Shown here: piece by piece, positions 17,470 to 25,793 of the stretch
Position numbering within the stretch: the first letter of the stretch is position 1
How the letters are laid out: each line of letters opens with the position of its first letter
Source of the DNA: Flavobacteriaceae bacterium
GTDB lineage: Bacteria > Bacteroidota > Bacteroidia > Flavobacteriales > Flavobacteriaceae
Direction: 5' to 3'
Length of the DNA: 64,000 bases
Assembly: GCA_018669795.1 (NCBI GenBank)
Contig: JABHSQ010000007.1
Coordinates: 1 to 64,000, forward strand
Program-made: the position numbers and the translations under genes
Notes under the pieces: model-generated
Told to the model about the DNA's origin: nothing
Database searches by the model: none
What the model saw: only the letters and a program-made list of their open reading frames with translations

Positions 17470-18780
17470 CTAATATCTATAATACTCAGGTTTGAAAGGA
17501 CCTTGAACTTCAACACCAATGTATTCTGCTTGATCTTCACGAAGATCAGTCAATTCGATTCCAATTTTTTCAAGGTGTAATCTTGCTACTTTTTCATCTA
17601 AATGTTTTGGAAGCATATATACTTTGTTTTCGTAATTATCTAAATTAGTCCAAAGTTCAATTTGAGCCAATGTTTGGTTGGTAAATGAATTACTCATTAC
17701 AAAACTTGGATGACCCGTAGCACAACCTAAGTTTACCAAACGGCCTTCAGCTAATAGAATGATATCTTTTCCGTTAACAGTATATTTATCAACTTGAGGT
17801 TTGATTTCGGTTTTTTCATGATTATCATTTAACCAAGTAACATCAATTTCATTGTCAAAATGGCCAATATTACAAACAATAGTTTTGTCTTTCATAGCTT
17901 CAAAATGGCGGGCTTGAACGATGTCTTTATTTCCAGTTGTTGTTATAATAATATCAGCATTAGCAATAACTGTTTCTAACTTTTTAACTTCAAAACCATC
18001 CATTGCTGCCTGTAAAGCGCAAATTGGATCAATTTCAGTAACGGTAACAATACTTCCAGCACCTTTAAATGATGCAGCTGTTCCTTTTCCAACATCTCCA
18101 TAACCACAGACTACAACCCTTTTACCAGCAAGCATTATATCGGTTGCACGACGAACTGCATCTACAGCACTTTCCCGACACCCGTATTTGTTATCAAATT
18201 TAGATTTGGTAACACTATCATTTACGTTAATCGCTGGCATTGGTAGGGTTCCTTCTTTCATGCGATCGTATAAACGGTGAACGCCAGTGGTAGTTTCTTC
18301 ACTTAAACCGTTAATTCCATCTACTAATTCAGGGTACCTGTCAAATACCATGTTTGTTAAATCTCCACCATCATCTAAAATCATATTTAATGGTTTGCGA
18401 TCTTCGCCGAAAAATAATGTTTGTTCGATACACCAATCAAACTCTTCTTCTGTCATCCCTTTCCAAGCATAAACAGCAATTCCTGCATCTGCAATAGCGG
18501 CAGCAGCTTGATCTTGAGTTGAAAAAATATTACAAGAACTCCAAGTAACTTCAGCTCCTAACGCGATTAAGGTTTCAATTAAAACTGCAGTTTGTATGGT
18601 CATATGCAAGCACCCTGCGATACGAGCACCTTTTAGGGGCTGTTCGTTTTCATATTCTTTACGAAGAGACATTAATCCGGGCATTTCTGCTTCAGCAAGT
18701 TCGATTTCTTTTCTTCCCCAATTGGATAAAGAAATATCTTTTACTTTATAGGCGATGAATGGTATTGTTTTGGTTGACAT
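17470..18780 (-). CDS. ahcY: Adenosylhomocysteinase
   Basis: 436 residues from the ATG at 18780 ([13 protein letters not shown]); a longer in-frame reading upstream crosses the predicted promoter. Splits S-adenosylhomocysteine into adenosine and homocysteine in the methyl cycle. Substrate-site motifs [12 protein letters not shown] and [20 protein letters not shown], the NAD-binding [16 protein letters not shown], then [17 protein letters not shown] and the C-terminal KPEYYRY tail that reaches into the partner subunit are all present. It has a leader of about 80 bases with two potential hairpins. Divergent from the phosphopantetheinyl transferase gene. Confidence 0.97.
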   Translation of the reverse strand: MSTKTIPFIAYKVKDISLSNWGRKEIELAEAEMPGLMSLRKEYENEQPLKGARIAGCLHMTIQTAVLIETLIALGAEVTWSSCNIFSTQDQAAAAIADAGIAVYAWKGMTEEEFDWCIEQTLFFGEDRKPLNMILDDGGDLTNMVFDRYPELVDGINGLSEETTTGVHRLYDRMKEGTLPMPAINVNDSVTKSKFDNKYGCRESAVDAVRRATDIMLAGKRVVVCGYGDVGKGTAASFKGAGSIVTVTEIDPICALQAAMDGFEVKKLETVIANADIIITTTGNKDIVQARHFEAMKDKTIVCNIGHFDNEIDVTWLNDNHEKTEIKPQVDKYTVNGKDIILLAEGRLVNLGCATGHPSFVMSNSFTNQTLAQIELWTNLDNYENKVYMLPKHLDEKVARLHLEKIGIELTDLREDQAEYIGVEVQGPFKPEYYRY

Positions 18781-18864
18781 AAAAATGTATTTTATTCCCA
18801 CAAAAGTGGAAAACTTGTTATTATATTTGTTTTTTAGTCGAAAAAAAATCATTTTTTCGAATCG

Positions 18865-18872
18865 CAAAAATA
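18865..18872 (-). promoter_or_regulatory. -7 element of ahcY
   Basis: The minus strand reads TATTTTTG, matching TAnnTTTG, 84 bases upstream of the ahcY ATG. An inverted repeat TCGAAAAAA/TTTTTTCGA (18838-18860) begins at about the predicted transcription start. Confidence 0.6.
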
Positions 18873-18893
18873 CACAATATACTTTAATATATA

Positions 18894-19541
18894 ATGCCTC
18901 TTTACAAAACTATAACAGTTAATTCGACTACTAAAATACTCATTTGGAAGATTGAAGAATCTTATAAGGAGCTCAATGATGGAATCAACTTAACAGATAA
19001 AAGTGCTGTTAGAGTAAATAATATGAAAAGTGAGTTGCATCAAAGAGGGTTTTTGAGCATACGGCATTTATTGGCTTCTGAAGGATATACCGATCATGAT
19101 TTGTTTTATGATAAAAACGGAAAGCCTCATTTACATAATGGTTTGCATATTTCAATAACGCATTCGTTTACTTTTTCAGCTATTATTATTAGTGTTATTG
19201 AAGTTGGAATTGATATAGAAAAGAAACGAGATAAAATTTTACGAATCGCTCATAAATTTACAACGACAGATGATTACCAAAGTTTAAATCATCAAGATAG
19301 TATGATTCGCAAATTAACTATAGTTTGGTGTGCTAAAGAGTCATTATATAAAAGTTTTAACAGAGTTGGTTTAACATTTTTAAATCATATTTTTGTAGAT
19401 GATTTTAACCTTTATTCTAATGAAACAACTGCCTCGGTTGATTTTGAAGATAAAAAAGAGACTTATCATATTTGGTTTTTAGAATTTGAGGGTTTTACTT
19501 GTACTTATGCCTTATTAAACAAAAGAAAAAAGAATGATTAA
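18894..19541 (+). CDS. 4'-phosphopantetheinyl transferase superfamily protein
   Basis: 215 residues, Sfp-like size. Moves the phosphopantetheine arm of CoA to carrier proteins. The Mg2+/CoA-binding motifs are visible: [11 protein letters not shown] (near 104) and [15 protein letters not shown] (near 143), and the [16 protein letters not shown] segment precedes them. The target carrier protein is not in the window, so its role could be fatty-acid or secondary-metabolite ACP. The ATG of a tiny downstream frame overlaps its stop. Confidence 0.87.
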   Translation: MPLYKTITVNSTTKILIWKIEESYKELNDGINLTDKSAVRVNNMKSELHQRGFLSIRHLLASEGYTDHDLFYDKNGKPHLHNGLHISITHSFTFSAIIISVIEVGIDIEKKRDKILRIAHKFTTTDDYQSLNHQDSMIRKLTIVWCAKESLYKSFNRVGLTFLNHIFVDDFNLYSNETTASVDFEDKKETYHIWFLEFEGFTCTYALLNKRKKND

Positions 19542-19654
19542 AAATAGTTGCTATTCTCTTACAGATGCATCCGCTAATAAAATAAAAACAAGAAGTATTT
19601 CTGGTAGAAGTAGATATACTAATGGAAACTGTATTTGAAAATCTAAATCTATGA
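19534..19654 (+). pseudogene. Tiny frame-broken gene bridging the transferase and pnuC genes
   Basis: An ATG at 19534 overlaps the transferase stop and opens [18 protein letters not shown], which runs on to a stop near 19635. After the A tract near 19585, the +1 frame reads QEVFLVEVDILMETVF and ends with a TGA that overlaps the pnuC ATG (ATGA at 19651). Both ends thus look like translational-coupling joints, and the total of 121 bases is one more than a multiple of three. I read it as a small gene, or an internally deleted larger one, broken by a single base. Identity unknown; the first part vaguely resembles either A-type Fe-S carriers or thiamine-binding proteins, too weak to call. It may also be chance. 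Confidence 0.35.
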
Positions 19655-20358
19655 ACACAATCGTCGATTTTTTCCTTGAACCATATCAACAAGTTGCTGG
19701 CATAAATATTTTTTTAGAATTTATTGCTGCTGTATTAGGAATAACAAGTGTTTTTTATGCTAAAAAAGAAAATATTTTAGTGTATCCTACCGGAATTATT
19801 AGCACCGGATTATATGTTTATTTATTATCACAATGGGCTTTGTATGGTGATTTAATAATTAATATTTACTACACTTTAATGAGTTTATATGGTTGGTATA
19901 TGTGGACTCGAATATCTAATAAAACCCATAAGCCTCTTAAAATAACAAGAACAAATTATTTAGATAATATAAAGGCATTTGCTATTTTTGTATTTACAGC
20001 AATTTTTGTGATTATCGCATATAGGTATTATAATGTAATGCCCGATTTAAATTTTATGGACAGCATTCATTATGCTTCTCAGAAAATAAGTGCTGGCAGT
20101 TTAATTGAATTTAGAAAAGCCACCCCTTATTTAGACACATTTACTACTGCGGCTGCATTTGTTGCTATGTGGTTAATGGCAAATAAAAAGATTGAAAGTT
20201 GGATATTTTGGATCATCACAAACATAGTCTCTATTCCTTTATATTTTGTTAAAGGATATGGATTTACTGGGATACAATATACCATCTTTTTTGTGTTGGC
20301 ATTTTTAGGATATAAAGAATGGAAGAAAAACTTAAACAAACAGAATCAAACTGTATAA
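19651..20358 (+). CDS. pnuC: PnuC-family vitamin transporter (nicotinamide riboside or thiamine)
   Basis: 235 residues, about seven hydrophobic segments. PnuC-type proteins are facilitators that rely on a cytoplasmic kinase to trap the substrate. The family pattern LEFIAAVLGITSVFYAKKENILVYPTG, then YYTLMSLYGWYMWTR, and the late WIFWIITNIVSIPLYFVKGY are present. The next gene overlaps by 40 bases and encodes a NadR-like kinase, which favours nicotinamide riboside. The nearby TPP-riboswitch receptor keeps a thiamine-specific PnuT role possible. Symbol given for the family. Confidence 0.85.
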   Translation: MNTIVDFFLEPYQQVAGINIFLEFIAAVLGITSVFYAKKENILVYPTGIISTGLYVYLLSQWALYGDLIINIYYTLMSLYGWYMWTRISNKTHKPLKITRTNYLDNIKAFAIFVFTAIFVIIAYRYYNVMPDLNFMDSIHYASQKISAGSLIEFRKATPYLDTFTTAAAFVAMWLMANKKIESWIFWIITNIVSIPLYFVKGYGFTGIQYTIFFVLAFLGYKEWKKNLNKQNQTV

Positions 20359-20882
20359 AAGTGGTTTTGTTTGGTCCAGAATCAACTGGAAAAACGACTC
20401 TCGCAAGACAATTGGCACGTTATTATAATTCGGTTTGGGTTCCTGAATATGCACGTGAATATCTTCAGAAAAAATGGAATAATAAACGCAGAACTTGTGA
20501 GCAGTCAGATCTATTACCTATTGCTATTGGACAAATGGAATTAGAAAATAGATCGGCTAAAAAAACCAATTCAGTTTTAGTATGTGATACCGATTTATTA
20601 GAAACTAAAGTTTACTCGGAGGCATATTATGCTGGTAATTGTCATCCTTTATTGGATAAGTATGCAATAGAAAACACATATCAGTTATACTTACTAACTT
20701 ATATCGATACTCCTTGGGAGGCTGATGATTTAAGGGATAAACCAAAAGAAAGATTAGAAATGTTTCTTGCTTTTGAAAAAGTTTTAAAAGAAAATAACAG
20801 ACCCTATATACTATTGAAGGGTAATAAAAAGGAACGTTTAGAAGAAGCCGTAAAACATATTGATCAATTATTAAAAAAATAA
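20319..20882 (+). CDS. NadR-like ATPase, ribosylnicotinamide kinase type
   Basis: 187 residues, matching the C-terminal kinase half of NadR without the regulator or NMN adenylyltransferase parts. The P-loop GPESTGKT is at 19-26, VPEYAREYL follows, and the substrate/Mg region VLVCDTDLLETKVYSEAYYG-like is present. It would phosphorylate the vitamin delivered by the overlapping transporter gene (nicotinamide riboside to NMN in the characterised family). The start at 20319 gives a 40-base overlap with pnuC; a GTG at 20361 would remove it, but the ATG is preferred. A thiamine-type substrate cannot be excluded. Confidence 0.83.
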   Translation: MEEKLKQTESNCIKVVLFGPESTGKTTLARQLARYYNSVWVPEYAREYLQKKWNNKRRTCEQSDLLPIAIGQMELENRSAKKTNSVLVCDTDLLETKVYSEAYYAGNCHPLLDKYAIENTYQLYLLTYIDTPWEADDLRDKPKERLEMFLAFEKVLKENNRPYILLKGNKKERLEEAVKHIDQLLKK

Positions 20883-20885
20883 TCT

Positions 20886-22418
20886 ATGAGTTTATCAAAA
20901 AAAGACATAGAGCAATTAAAGGGACACGGATTAACTATTGAAAAAATTTATCATCAGCTAAAAACATTCTCTGACGGAATTCCTTTTGTTGATGTTTTGA
21001 ATGCTGCTTCTATTAATAATGGTATTGAATCGATTTCTATTGATGACCAAAAAAAATTAATTGAGTTTTATGATTCAAGAAAGAACAATTTAGTAATAAT
21101 AAAATTTGTACCCGCATCTGGTGCTGCAACTCGAATGTTTCAGTTTTTATTTAATTTTTTAGAAGATTACAATCCAAATGAAACAAAACTGAATTCTTAT
21201 TTAAAAAAAGGAGAGTATCAACTGTTAGAAACCTTTATTAATTCAATAAAAGATTTTGCTTTTTTAAATGCTGTTCGTAAAAAAATAAGAGAATTGTATC
21301 CCGATTTTAAGCATGGTACTAAAGGAACTAGAATATATTTACTGGTCAAGACTATGTTGGAAGAAAAAGGGTTAAATTTTTCGAATTTGCCCAAGGGATT
21401 AATCCCTTATCATAAATACAATAAATATGTTACAACTGCTTTTGAAGAGCATTTATATGAAACCGCCTATTACGGTTCGGTAAATAACAATGCATATTTA
21501 CACTTTACATTCTCAAAAAAACATGTTGATTTTTTTAAGAAAGAATTTCAAGCGGTTAAAAATAGAGTTTCCAAAAAAACAAAAACGGAATTTCATATAT
21601 CTTATTCATTTCAGAAACAAGAAACCGATACTATCGCTGTAAAAAATGATAATACTTTCTTCAGAAATTCAAACGGAGAATGTTTACTTAGACCATCAGG
21701 TCATGGTGCTTTAATTGAAAATTTAAATGAGGTTGATGCCGATATCGTATTTATTAAAAACATCGATAATGTAGTCGTAGAAGAATATGTAGAAGAAATA
21801 GCGCATTATAAAAAAGTGTTGGCTGGAAAATTACTTTGGATTCAAAAGAAAATTTTCACCTATTTAAGGCTTATTGATAAAGAAAGTATTTCTCTAGAAA
21901 TGATAAATGAAATAAAGTCATTTCTTTGGAACCAATTAAATATCAAAGAAGCTTCAAACAATGCCGGTTCTATTTTTAATATTTTAAATAAACCACTTAG
22001 AGTTTGTGGTGTTGTTAAAAATACTGGAGCTCCTGGGGGTGGACCATTCTGGATTAAAAATCAAGATGATACAACTTCACTTCAAATAGTTGAAATAGCT
22101 CAAATTAACCCTGATGATAAAAGGCAGCAAATTATTGTAAGTGAGGCAACTCATTTTAATCCTGTTGATTTGGTTTGTGCCCTAAGAGATTACAAAGGAA
22201 ATAAATTTGATTTATCAAAGTATGTAGATTCTAATGCAGGTATTATAACTCAAAAATCCCAAGATGGGAAACCTTTAAAAGCTTTAGAGTTACCTGGACT
22301 TTGGAATGGAGCAATGGCCGCTTGGAATTCTGCATTTGTAGAAGTGCCACTAGCCACTTTTAATCCAGTTAAAACAATAAATGACCTACTTCATAACGAG
22401 CATCGTCCCAACGCTTAA
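20886..22418 (+). CDS. DUF4301 family protein (nucleotidyltransferase-like)
   Basis: 510 residues. KFVPASGAATRMFQFLF (near 75) looks like a variant of the pyrophosphorylase signature GGxGTRM, and the C-terminal half has RVCGVVKNTGAPGGGPFW and IVEIAQINPDD, then SEATHFNPVDLVCALRDY and PGLWNGAMAAWN, which are landmark blocks of DUF4301. The family is conserved in Bacteroidota; its reaction is not established to my knowledge, though a sugar-nucleotide-pyrophosphorylase-like fold is plausible. It starts 3 bases after the kinase gene, so it is in the same operon. Confidence 0.85.
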   Translation: MSLSKKDIEQLKGHGLTIEKIYHQLKTFSDGIPFVDVLNAASINNGIESISIDDQKKLIEFYDSRKNNLVIIKFVPASGAATRMFQFLFNFLEDYNPNETKLNSYLKKGEYQLLETFINSIKDFAFLNAVRKKIRELYPDFKHGTKGTRIYLLVKTMLEEKGLNFSNLPKGLIPYHKYNKYVTTAFEEHLYETAYYGSVNNNAYLHFTFSKKHVDFFKKEFQAVKNRVSKKTKTEFHISYSFQKQETDTIAVKNDNTFFRNSNGECLLRPSGHGALIENLNEVDADIVFIKNIDNVVVEEYVEEIAHYKKVLAGKLLWIQKKIFTYLRLIDKESISLEMINEIKSFLWNQLNIKEASNNAGSIFNILNKPLRVCGVVKNTGAPGGGPFWIKNQDDTTSLQIVEIAQINPDDKRQQIIVSEATHFNPVDLVCALRDYKGNKFDLSKYVDSNAGIITQKSQDGKPLKALELPGLWNGAMAAWNSAFVEVPLATFNPVKTINDLLHNEHRPNA

Positions 22419-22440
22419 TTTCTTGAATCTTTTATAAAAA

Positions 22441-22845
22441 ATGGATGCAAAATTACTTATAAATGAGTTTGTGTTTAAAGCCATAAGGAGTAGTGGTCCT
22501 GGCGGGCAACATGTAAATAAAACTTCTTCTAAAATAGTACTTAGTTTTCATATCCATAATTCAAATGGTTTGGAAGAAAATGAAAAAGAACGCTTATTAA
22601 AAAAACTAGCTGCAAAAATATCTTCCGATGGATATGTAAAACTTTCTTGCAGTAATACTAGAAGTCAACATCAAAATAAAGTTATTGTAATCGATAAAAT
22701 GTTGCAGTTATTGCAATTAAATTTAAAGATAAAAATACCTCGAAAAAAAACAAAACCTTCTAGATCTTCTGTTGAGAAACGCATTCAGACTAAAAAGAAA
22801 AATACTTCTAAAAAAATGAATCGAAAACCACCTAAAATTAATTAA
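22441..22845 (+). CDS. arfB: Alternative ribosome-rescue factor ArfB (peptidyl-tRNA hydrolase)
   Basis: 134 residues. The release-factor-type GGQ motif lies in SSGPGGQHVNKTSSKI (residues 18-33); the rest is the basic ArfB tail KKTKPSRSSVEKRIQTKKK that inserts in the empty mRNA channel of stalled ribosomes. It has no codon-recognition domain, as expected for ArfB rather than a release factor. It lies 22 bases after DUF4301, and the promoter of the TPP riboswitch begins 5 bases past its stop. Confidence 0.93.
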   Translation: MDAKLLINEFVFKAIRSSGPGGQHVNKTSSKIVLSFHIHNSNGLEENEKERLLKKLAAKISSDGYVKLSCSNTRSQHQNKVIVIDKMLQLLQLNLKIKIPRKKTKPSRSSVEKRIQTKKKNTSKKMNRKPPKIN

Positions 22846-22850
22846 TTAAT

Positions 22851-22858
22851 TATATTTG
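22851..22858 (+). promoter_or_regulatory. -7 element ahead of the TPP riboswitch
   Basis: TATATTTG fits TAnnTTTG, 10 bases before the riboswitch P1 region, so the aptamer starts almost at the RNA 5' end. Confidence 0.7.
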
Positions 22859-22867
22859 CTTTATCTC

Positions 22868-22951
22868 AAAGGGGTGCTAGAAATGGCTGAGATTATACCC
22901 ATAGAACCTAGAACAGGTAATGCTGTTTAGGAAAACCGAAAGAAAACCTTT
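22868..22951 (+). ncRNA. TPP (THI-element) riboswitch
   Basis: Contains the conserved THI-box blocks in order: GGGGTGC at 22871-22877, GGCTGAGATTATACCC around 22885-22900, GAACCTAGAACAGGTAATGC around 22904-22923 (the usual GAACCTGAT...GGATAATGC block in a slightly variant form). AAAGG (22868-22872) and CCTTT (22947-22951) can close the outer stem. It should sense thiamine pyrophosphate and repress the TonB receptor 60 bases downstream. I see no strong intrinsic terminator before the gene, so control is probably at translation, which is usual in Bacteroidota. Confidence 0.92.
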
Positions 22952-23011
22952 CAAAATTTTACAATACATAACAAAAAATAATTACTCCTTTTATTTAATT
23001 TATTTTTTATT

Positions 23012-25189
23012 ATGAAAAAACAACTAATTACCGCTGTATTAAGTTTATTATTTTTTAATTTATCAGCACAAGAGAAAGTTCAAGACAGTACCAAAGTTCA
23101 AATTCTTGAGGAAGTTTTAGTACAATCGATTCGAGTAAGCGCAGATTCTCCAATTACACATTCGAATATAGATAAAGCAGCGTTGGCTAAAACAAATCTA
23201 GGTCAAGACATTCCGGTACTATTAAATTATTTACCATCAGTAGTTACCACAACAGATGCTGGAGCAGGAATTGGATATACATCGATACGTGTTAGAGGTA
23301 GTGATGCTACAAGAGTGAATATTACCATTAATGGAATCCCATATAATGACTCTGAAAGTCAAGGAACTTTTTGGGTAAACATGCCGGATTTCGCTTCATC
23401 TATAGAAAATTTACAATTACAGCGTGGTGTTGGAACATCAACCAATGGATCGGGATCATTTGGAGCCAGTATAAACATTTTAAGCGATGCTATTTCAGAA
23501 AAAGCTTATGGTGAAATTGGTCTAGCTGGAGGGTCTTTTAATTCGCAAAAGTATAATGTAAAATTTAGCACAGGGTTATTAAATGATCATATTGAACTGT
23601 CAGGTAGGCTTTCAAAAATTTCTTCAGATGGATATATTGATAGGGCAACTTCAGATTTAAAATCTTATTTTTTACAAGGTGCATATGTCAATGATAATAC
23701 TCTTATAAAGGCATTAGTTTTTGGTGGAAAAGAAAAAACGTATCAAGCATGGTATGGTATTGATGCTGAAACTTTAGAAACCGATAGGACATTTAACCCA
23801 TCAGGAATATACACTGATGACGAAGGGAATGTTAAGTTTTACGACAATGAAACTGATAATTATTCTCAAGATCATTATCAATTATTTTGGAATCAAAAAA
23901 TCCATAATTATTGGACCACAAGTTTAGGTTTAAATTATACTTATGGTAGGGGATATTACGAGCAGTATAAAGAAGATCAAGATTTTGATTTTTATAATTT
24001 AGACCCCATTAATATAGGCGATGAAATTATAAATACTACCGATTTAATTAGAAGACGTTGGTTGGATAATGATTATTATGTTGTCAATGCCAATGTAAAT
24101 TACAAGAAAGATCAATTGGATGTTTCAGCTGGAGCTTTTTATAGTCATTACGATGGCGATCATTTTGGAGAAATAATTTGGGCTCAATATGCTAGCAATT
24201 CTGAAATAAGAGATCGTTATTATGAAGGGAATGGTACAAAAAACGAATTCACTGTATTTGCAAAAACTACCTATTATATCAATGATCGATGGAGTGCATA
24301 TGGAGATTTACAAGGTAGATTTATAAATTATAAAACTTCAGGAGTAACCTCGGATAAAGTTCCTTTAGAAGTAGATGAAGATTATAATTTTTTCAATCCA
24401 AAAGCAGGACTAACTTTCGAGCTAAGTCAAAAAAATCAGCTTTACGCTTCTTATGGAAGAGCACAACGAGAACCTAATAGAAATGATTTTGAAAATGGTA
24501 TCACAAAACCAGAAAAATTAGATGATTATGAGTTAGGATGGCGTTTTGCTGCAAAGAAAACAAAAGTGAGTACGAATTTTTATTTTATGGATTACAAAGA
24601 TCAATTAGTGCTTACTGGTGCCATAGATGATGTAGGTGCTCCTATTAGAGCTACAAGCGGTAAAAGTTATCGTTTAGGCCTAGAAATTGATGCAATATTT
24701 TCGATTTTTGACAACTTTAGAATCCTACCCAATATTGCTTTAAGTACGAATAAAAATAAAGATTTTGTTGCCGCTATTGATGGTGATTTTACAAATTTAG
24801 GAACTACTAATATTTCATTTTCTCCAAGCGTTATTGCTGCTAATAAAATTGAATATGAACCTATAAAGAATCTTCAATTAGGATTGTATTCTAAATATGT
24901 TGGGAAGCAGTATATGGGGAATGTCGATAGTGATGTTTCACAGTTAGAGGCCTATTTTATAAACGATTTTAATATTTCTTATACCTTGAATAACATTCCT
25001 TTTTTAAGAGAAATTGTATTAACAGGATTGGTAAATAATATTTTTAATGTGAAGTATGTGTCAAATGGTTATTATTACACTTATGATGATACTTTTTCGG
25101 TTCCAGGTGTTACAACGACAGTAGAAGGCACCGGATATTATCCCCAAGCAACCATTAACTTTTTAATTGGGGCTATTATAAAATTATAA
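23012..25189 (+). CDS. TonB-dependent receptor, thiamine-type (under TPP riboswitch)
   Basis: 725 residues. Signal peptide to about 19 (NLSAQ). The plug reads ILEEVLVQSIRVSADSP, then TDAGAGIGYTSIRVRGSDATRVNITINGIPYNDSESQGTFWVNMPDF in two blocks, and LQLQRGVGTSTNGSGSFGASINI. A long barrel ends with ATINFLIGAIIKL. Control by the TPP riboswitch makes thiamine or a phosphate ester of it the likely cargo (inference). No thiamine biosynthesis genes are nearby. The PnuC/NadR-like pair upstream on the same strand may be the inner-membrane counterpart, but it does not lie under the riboswitch. Confidence 0.9.
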   Translation: MKKQLITAVLSLLFFNLSAQEKVQDSTKVQILEEVLVQSIRVSADSPITHSNIDKAALAKTNLGQDIPVLLNYLPSVVTTTDAGAGIGYTSIRVRGSDATRVNITINGIPYNDSESQGTFWVNMPDFASSIENLQLQRGVGTSTNGSGSFGASINILSDAISEKAYGEIGLAGGSFNSQKYNVKFSTGLLNDHIELSGRLSKISSDGYIDRATSDLKSYFLQGAYVNDNTLIKALVFGGKEKTYQAWYGIDAETLETDRTFNPSGIYTDDEGNVKFYDNETDNYSQDHYQLFWNQKIHNYWTTSLGLNYTYGRGYYEQYKEDQDFDFYNLDPINIGDEIINTTDLIRRRWLDNDYYVVNANVNYKKDQLDVSAGAFYSHYDGDHFGEIIWAQYASNSEIRDRYYEGNGTKNEFTVFAKTTYYINDRWSAYGDLQGRFINYKTSGVTSDKVPLEVDEDYNFFNPKAGLTFELSQKNQLYASYGRAQREPNRNDFENGITKPEKLDDYELGWRFAAKKTKVSTNFYFMDYKDQLVLTGAIDDVGAPIRATSGKSYRLGLEIDAIFSIFDNFRILPNIALSTNKNKDFVAAIDGDFTNLGTTNISFSPSVIAANKIEYEPIKNLQLGLYSKYVGKQYMGNVDSDVSQLEAYFINDFNISYTLNNIPFLREIVLTGLVNNIFNVKYVSNGYYYTYDDTFSVPGVTTTVEGTGYYPQATINFLIGAIIKL

Positions 25190-25196
25190 CTGGATA

Positions 25197-25634
25197 TTAA
25201 TTATAAACAGTAACAATATCTCCATTTCGTTCAGCGCGATACTGCAGCATCGGGTATTTTTCGTTGTTTGGAGGAGTAAATTGTCCTGTTATTATATCGT
25301 TTGTGTTACCATCATCACAAGAACAAGTTGCGATAATACCAGTCACTTCCATTTTTGAACAAGAGTTTGGGCTGTGGTTAGGATCACTTAATTCAGAAGC
25401 AAAATATTGAGTATCAGAAACACAATAGACAACGATACCCTTAATTCCTTGGTTATTAACAATAAAAGATCCTCCAGGGAATTTTAAATCTGTATATTCT
25501 GGGAGGTTTAAATTTAAACTTAAGTTTACTAGTGGTACTACTAAATAAGGATTTTGAATTTTATCATCATTATTACTACAAGACAATAATCCAAGGCTAA
25601 TTAGTAAAAAGAATGCTATTTTTTTCATTTTCAT
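25197..25634 (-). CDS. Small lipoprotein with degenerate Rieske-like cysteines
   Basis: 145 residues from the ATG at 25634 (MKMKKIAFF); upstream and downstream ATGs at 25649 and 25628 are in frame, but 25649 is inside the -7 element. Lipobox SLGLLSC. The body has NNQGIKGIVVYCVSDTQYFA, SDPNHSPNSCSKME, then IIATCSCDDGN and a terminal YRAERNGDIVTVYN. The spacing of blocks resembles Rieske-fold proteins of Flavobacteriia in which the His ligands are lost, so I expect no iron-sulfur cluster. Function unknown. It converges on the TonB receptor gene and diverges from greA. Confidence 0.7.
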   Translation of the reverse strand: MKMKKIAFFLLISLGLLSCSNNDDKIQNPYLVVPLVNLSLNLNLPEYTDLKFPGGSFIVNNQGIKGIVVYCVSDTQYFASELSDPNHSPNSCSKMEVTGIIATCSCDDGNTNDIITGQFTPPNNEKYPMLQYRAERNGDIVTVYN

Positions 25635-25646
25635 ATTATTGGATAG

Positions 25647-25654
25647 CAAAAATA
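25647..25654 (-). promoter_or_regulatory. -7 element of the small lipoprotein gene
   Basis: The minus strand reads TATTTTTG (TAnnTTTG), 13 bases upstream of the chosen ATG at 25634. Confidence 0.55.
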
Positions 25655-25686
25655 CAATAAAAAATAGATGATATTTTTATTTTCAC

Positions 25687-25694
25687 TATCTTTG
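25687..25694 (+). promoter_or_regulatory. -7 element of greA
   Basis: TATCTTTG matches TAnnTTTG. The predicted start at about 25700 gives a leader of roughly 95 bases. Confidence 0.65.
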
Positions 25695-25703
25695 TATATA
25701 GTG

Positions 25704-25727
25704 GTCCCATCTCGTGTGGGATTTTTT
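25704..25727 (+). terminator. Terminator-like hairpin in the greA leader
   Basis: TCCCA (25705-25709) pairs with TGGGA (25717-25721), extended by G-U pairs on both ends, loop CTCGT, then T6 (25722-25727). It lies only 5-30 bases after the predicted greA transcription start and could release a very short RNA or act as an attenuator. Confidence 0.5.
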
Positions 25728-25793
25728 ATTGCTGTGAAAGCAGGAGTGTTTTTTAGTAAAAAAACAGATTGCAATTATTTAAAAATGAAGTTT

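Noticed and set aside
18781-18867. N-terminal extension of AhcY
   Set aside because: The extra 29 codons run through the predicted leader and promoter; MSTKTIPF is the normal start.
25668-25793. Longer N-terminus for GreA
   Set aside because: It covers the promoter and leader hairpin; GreA starts at MSKISYYTAEG.
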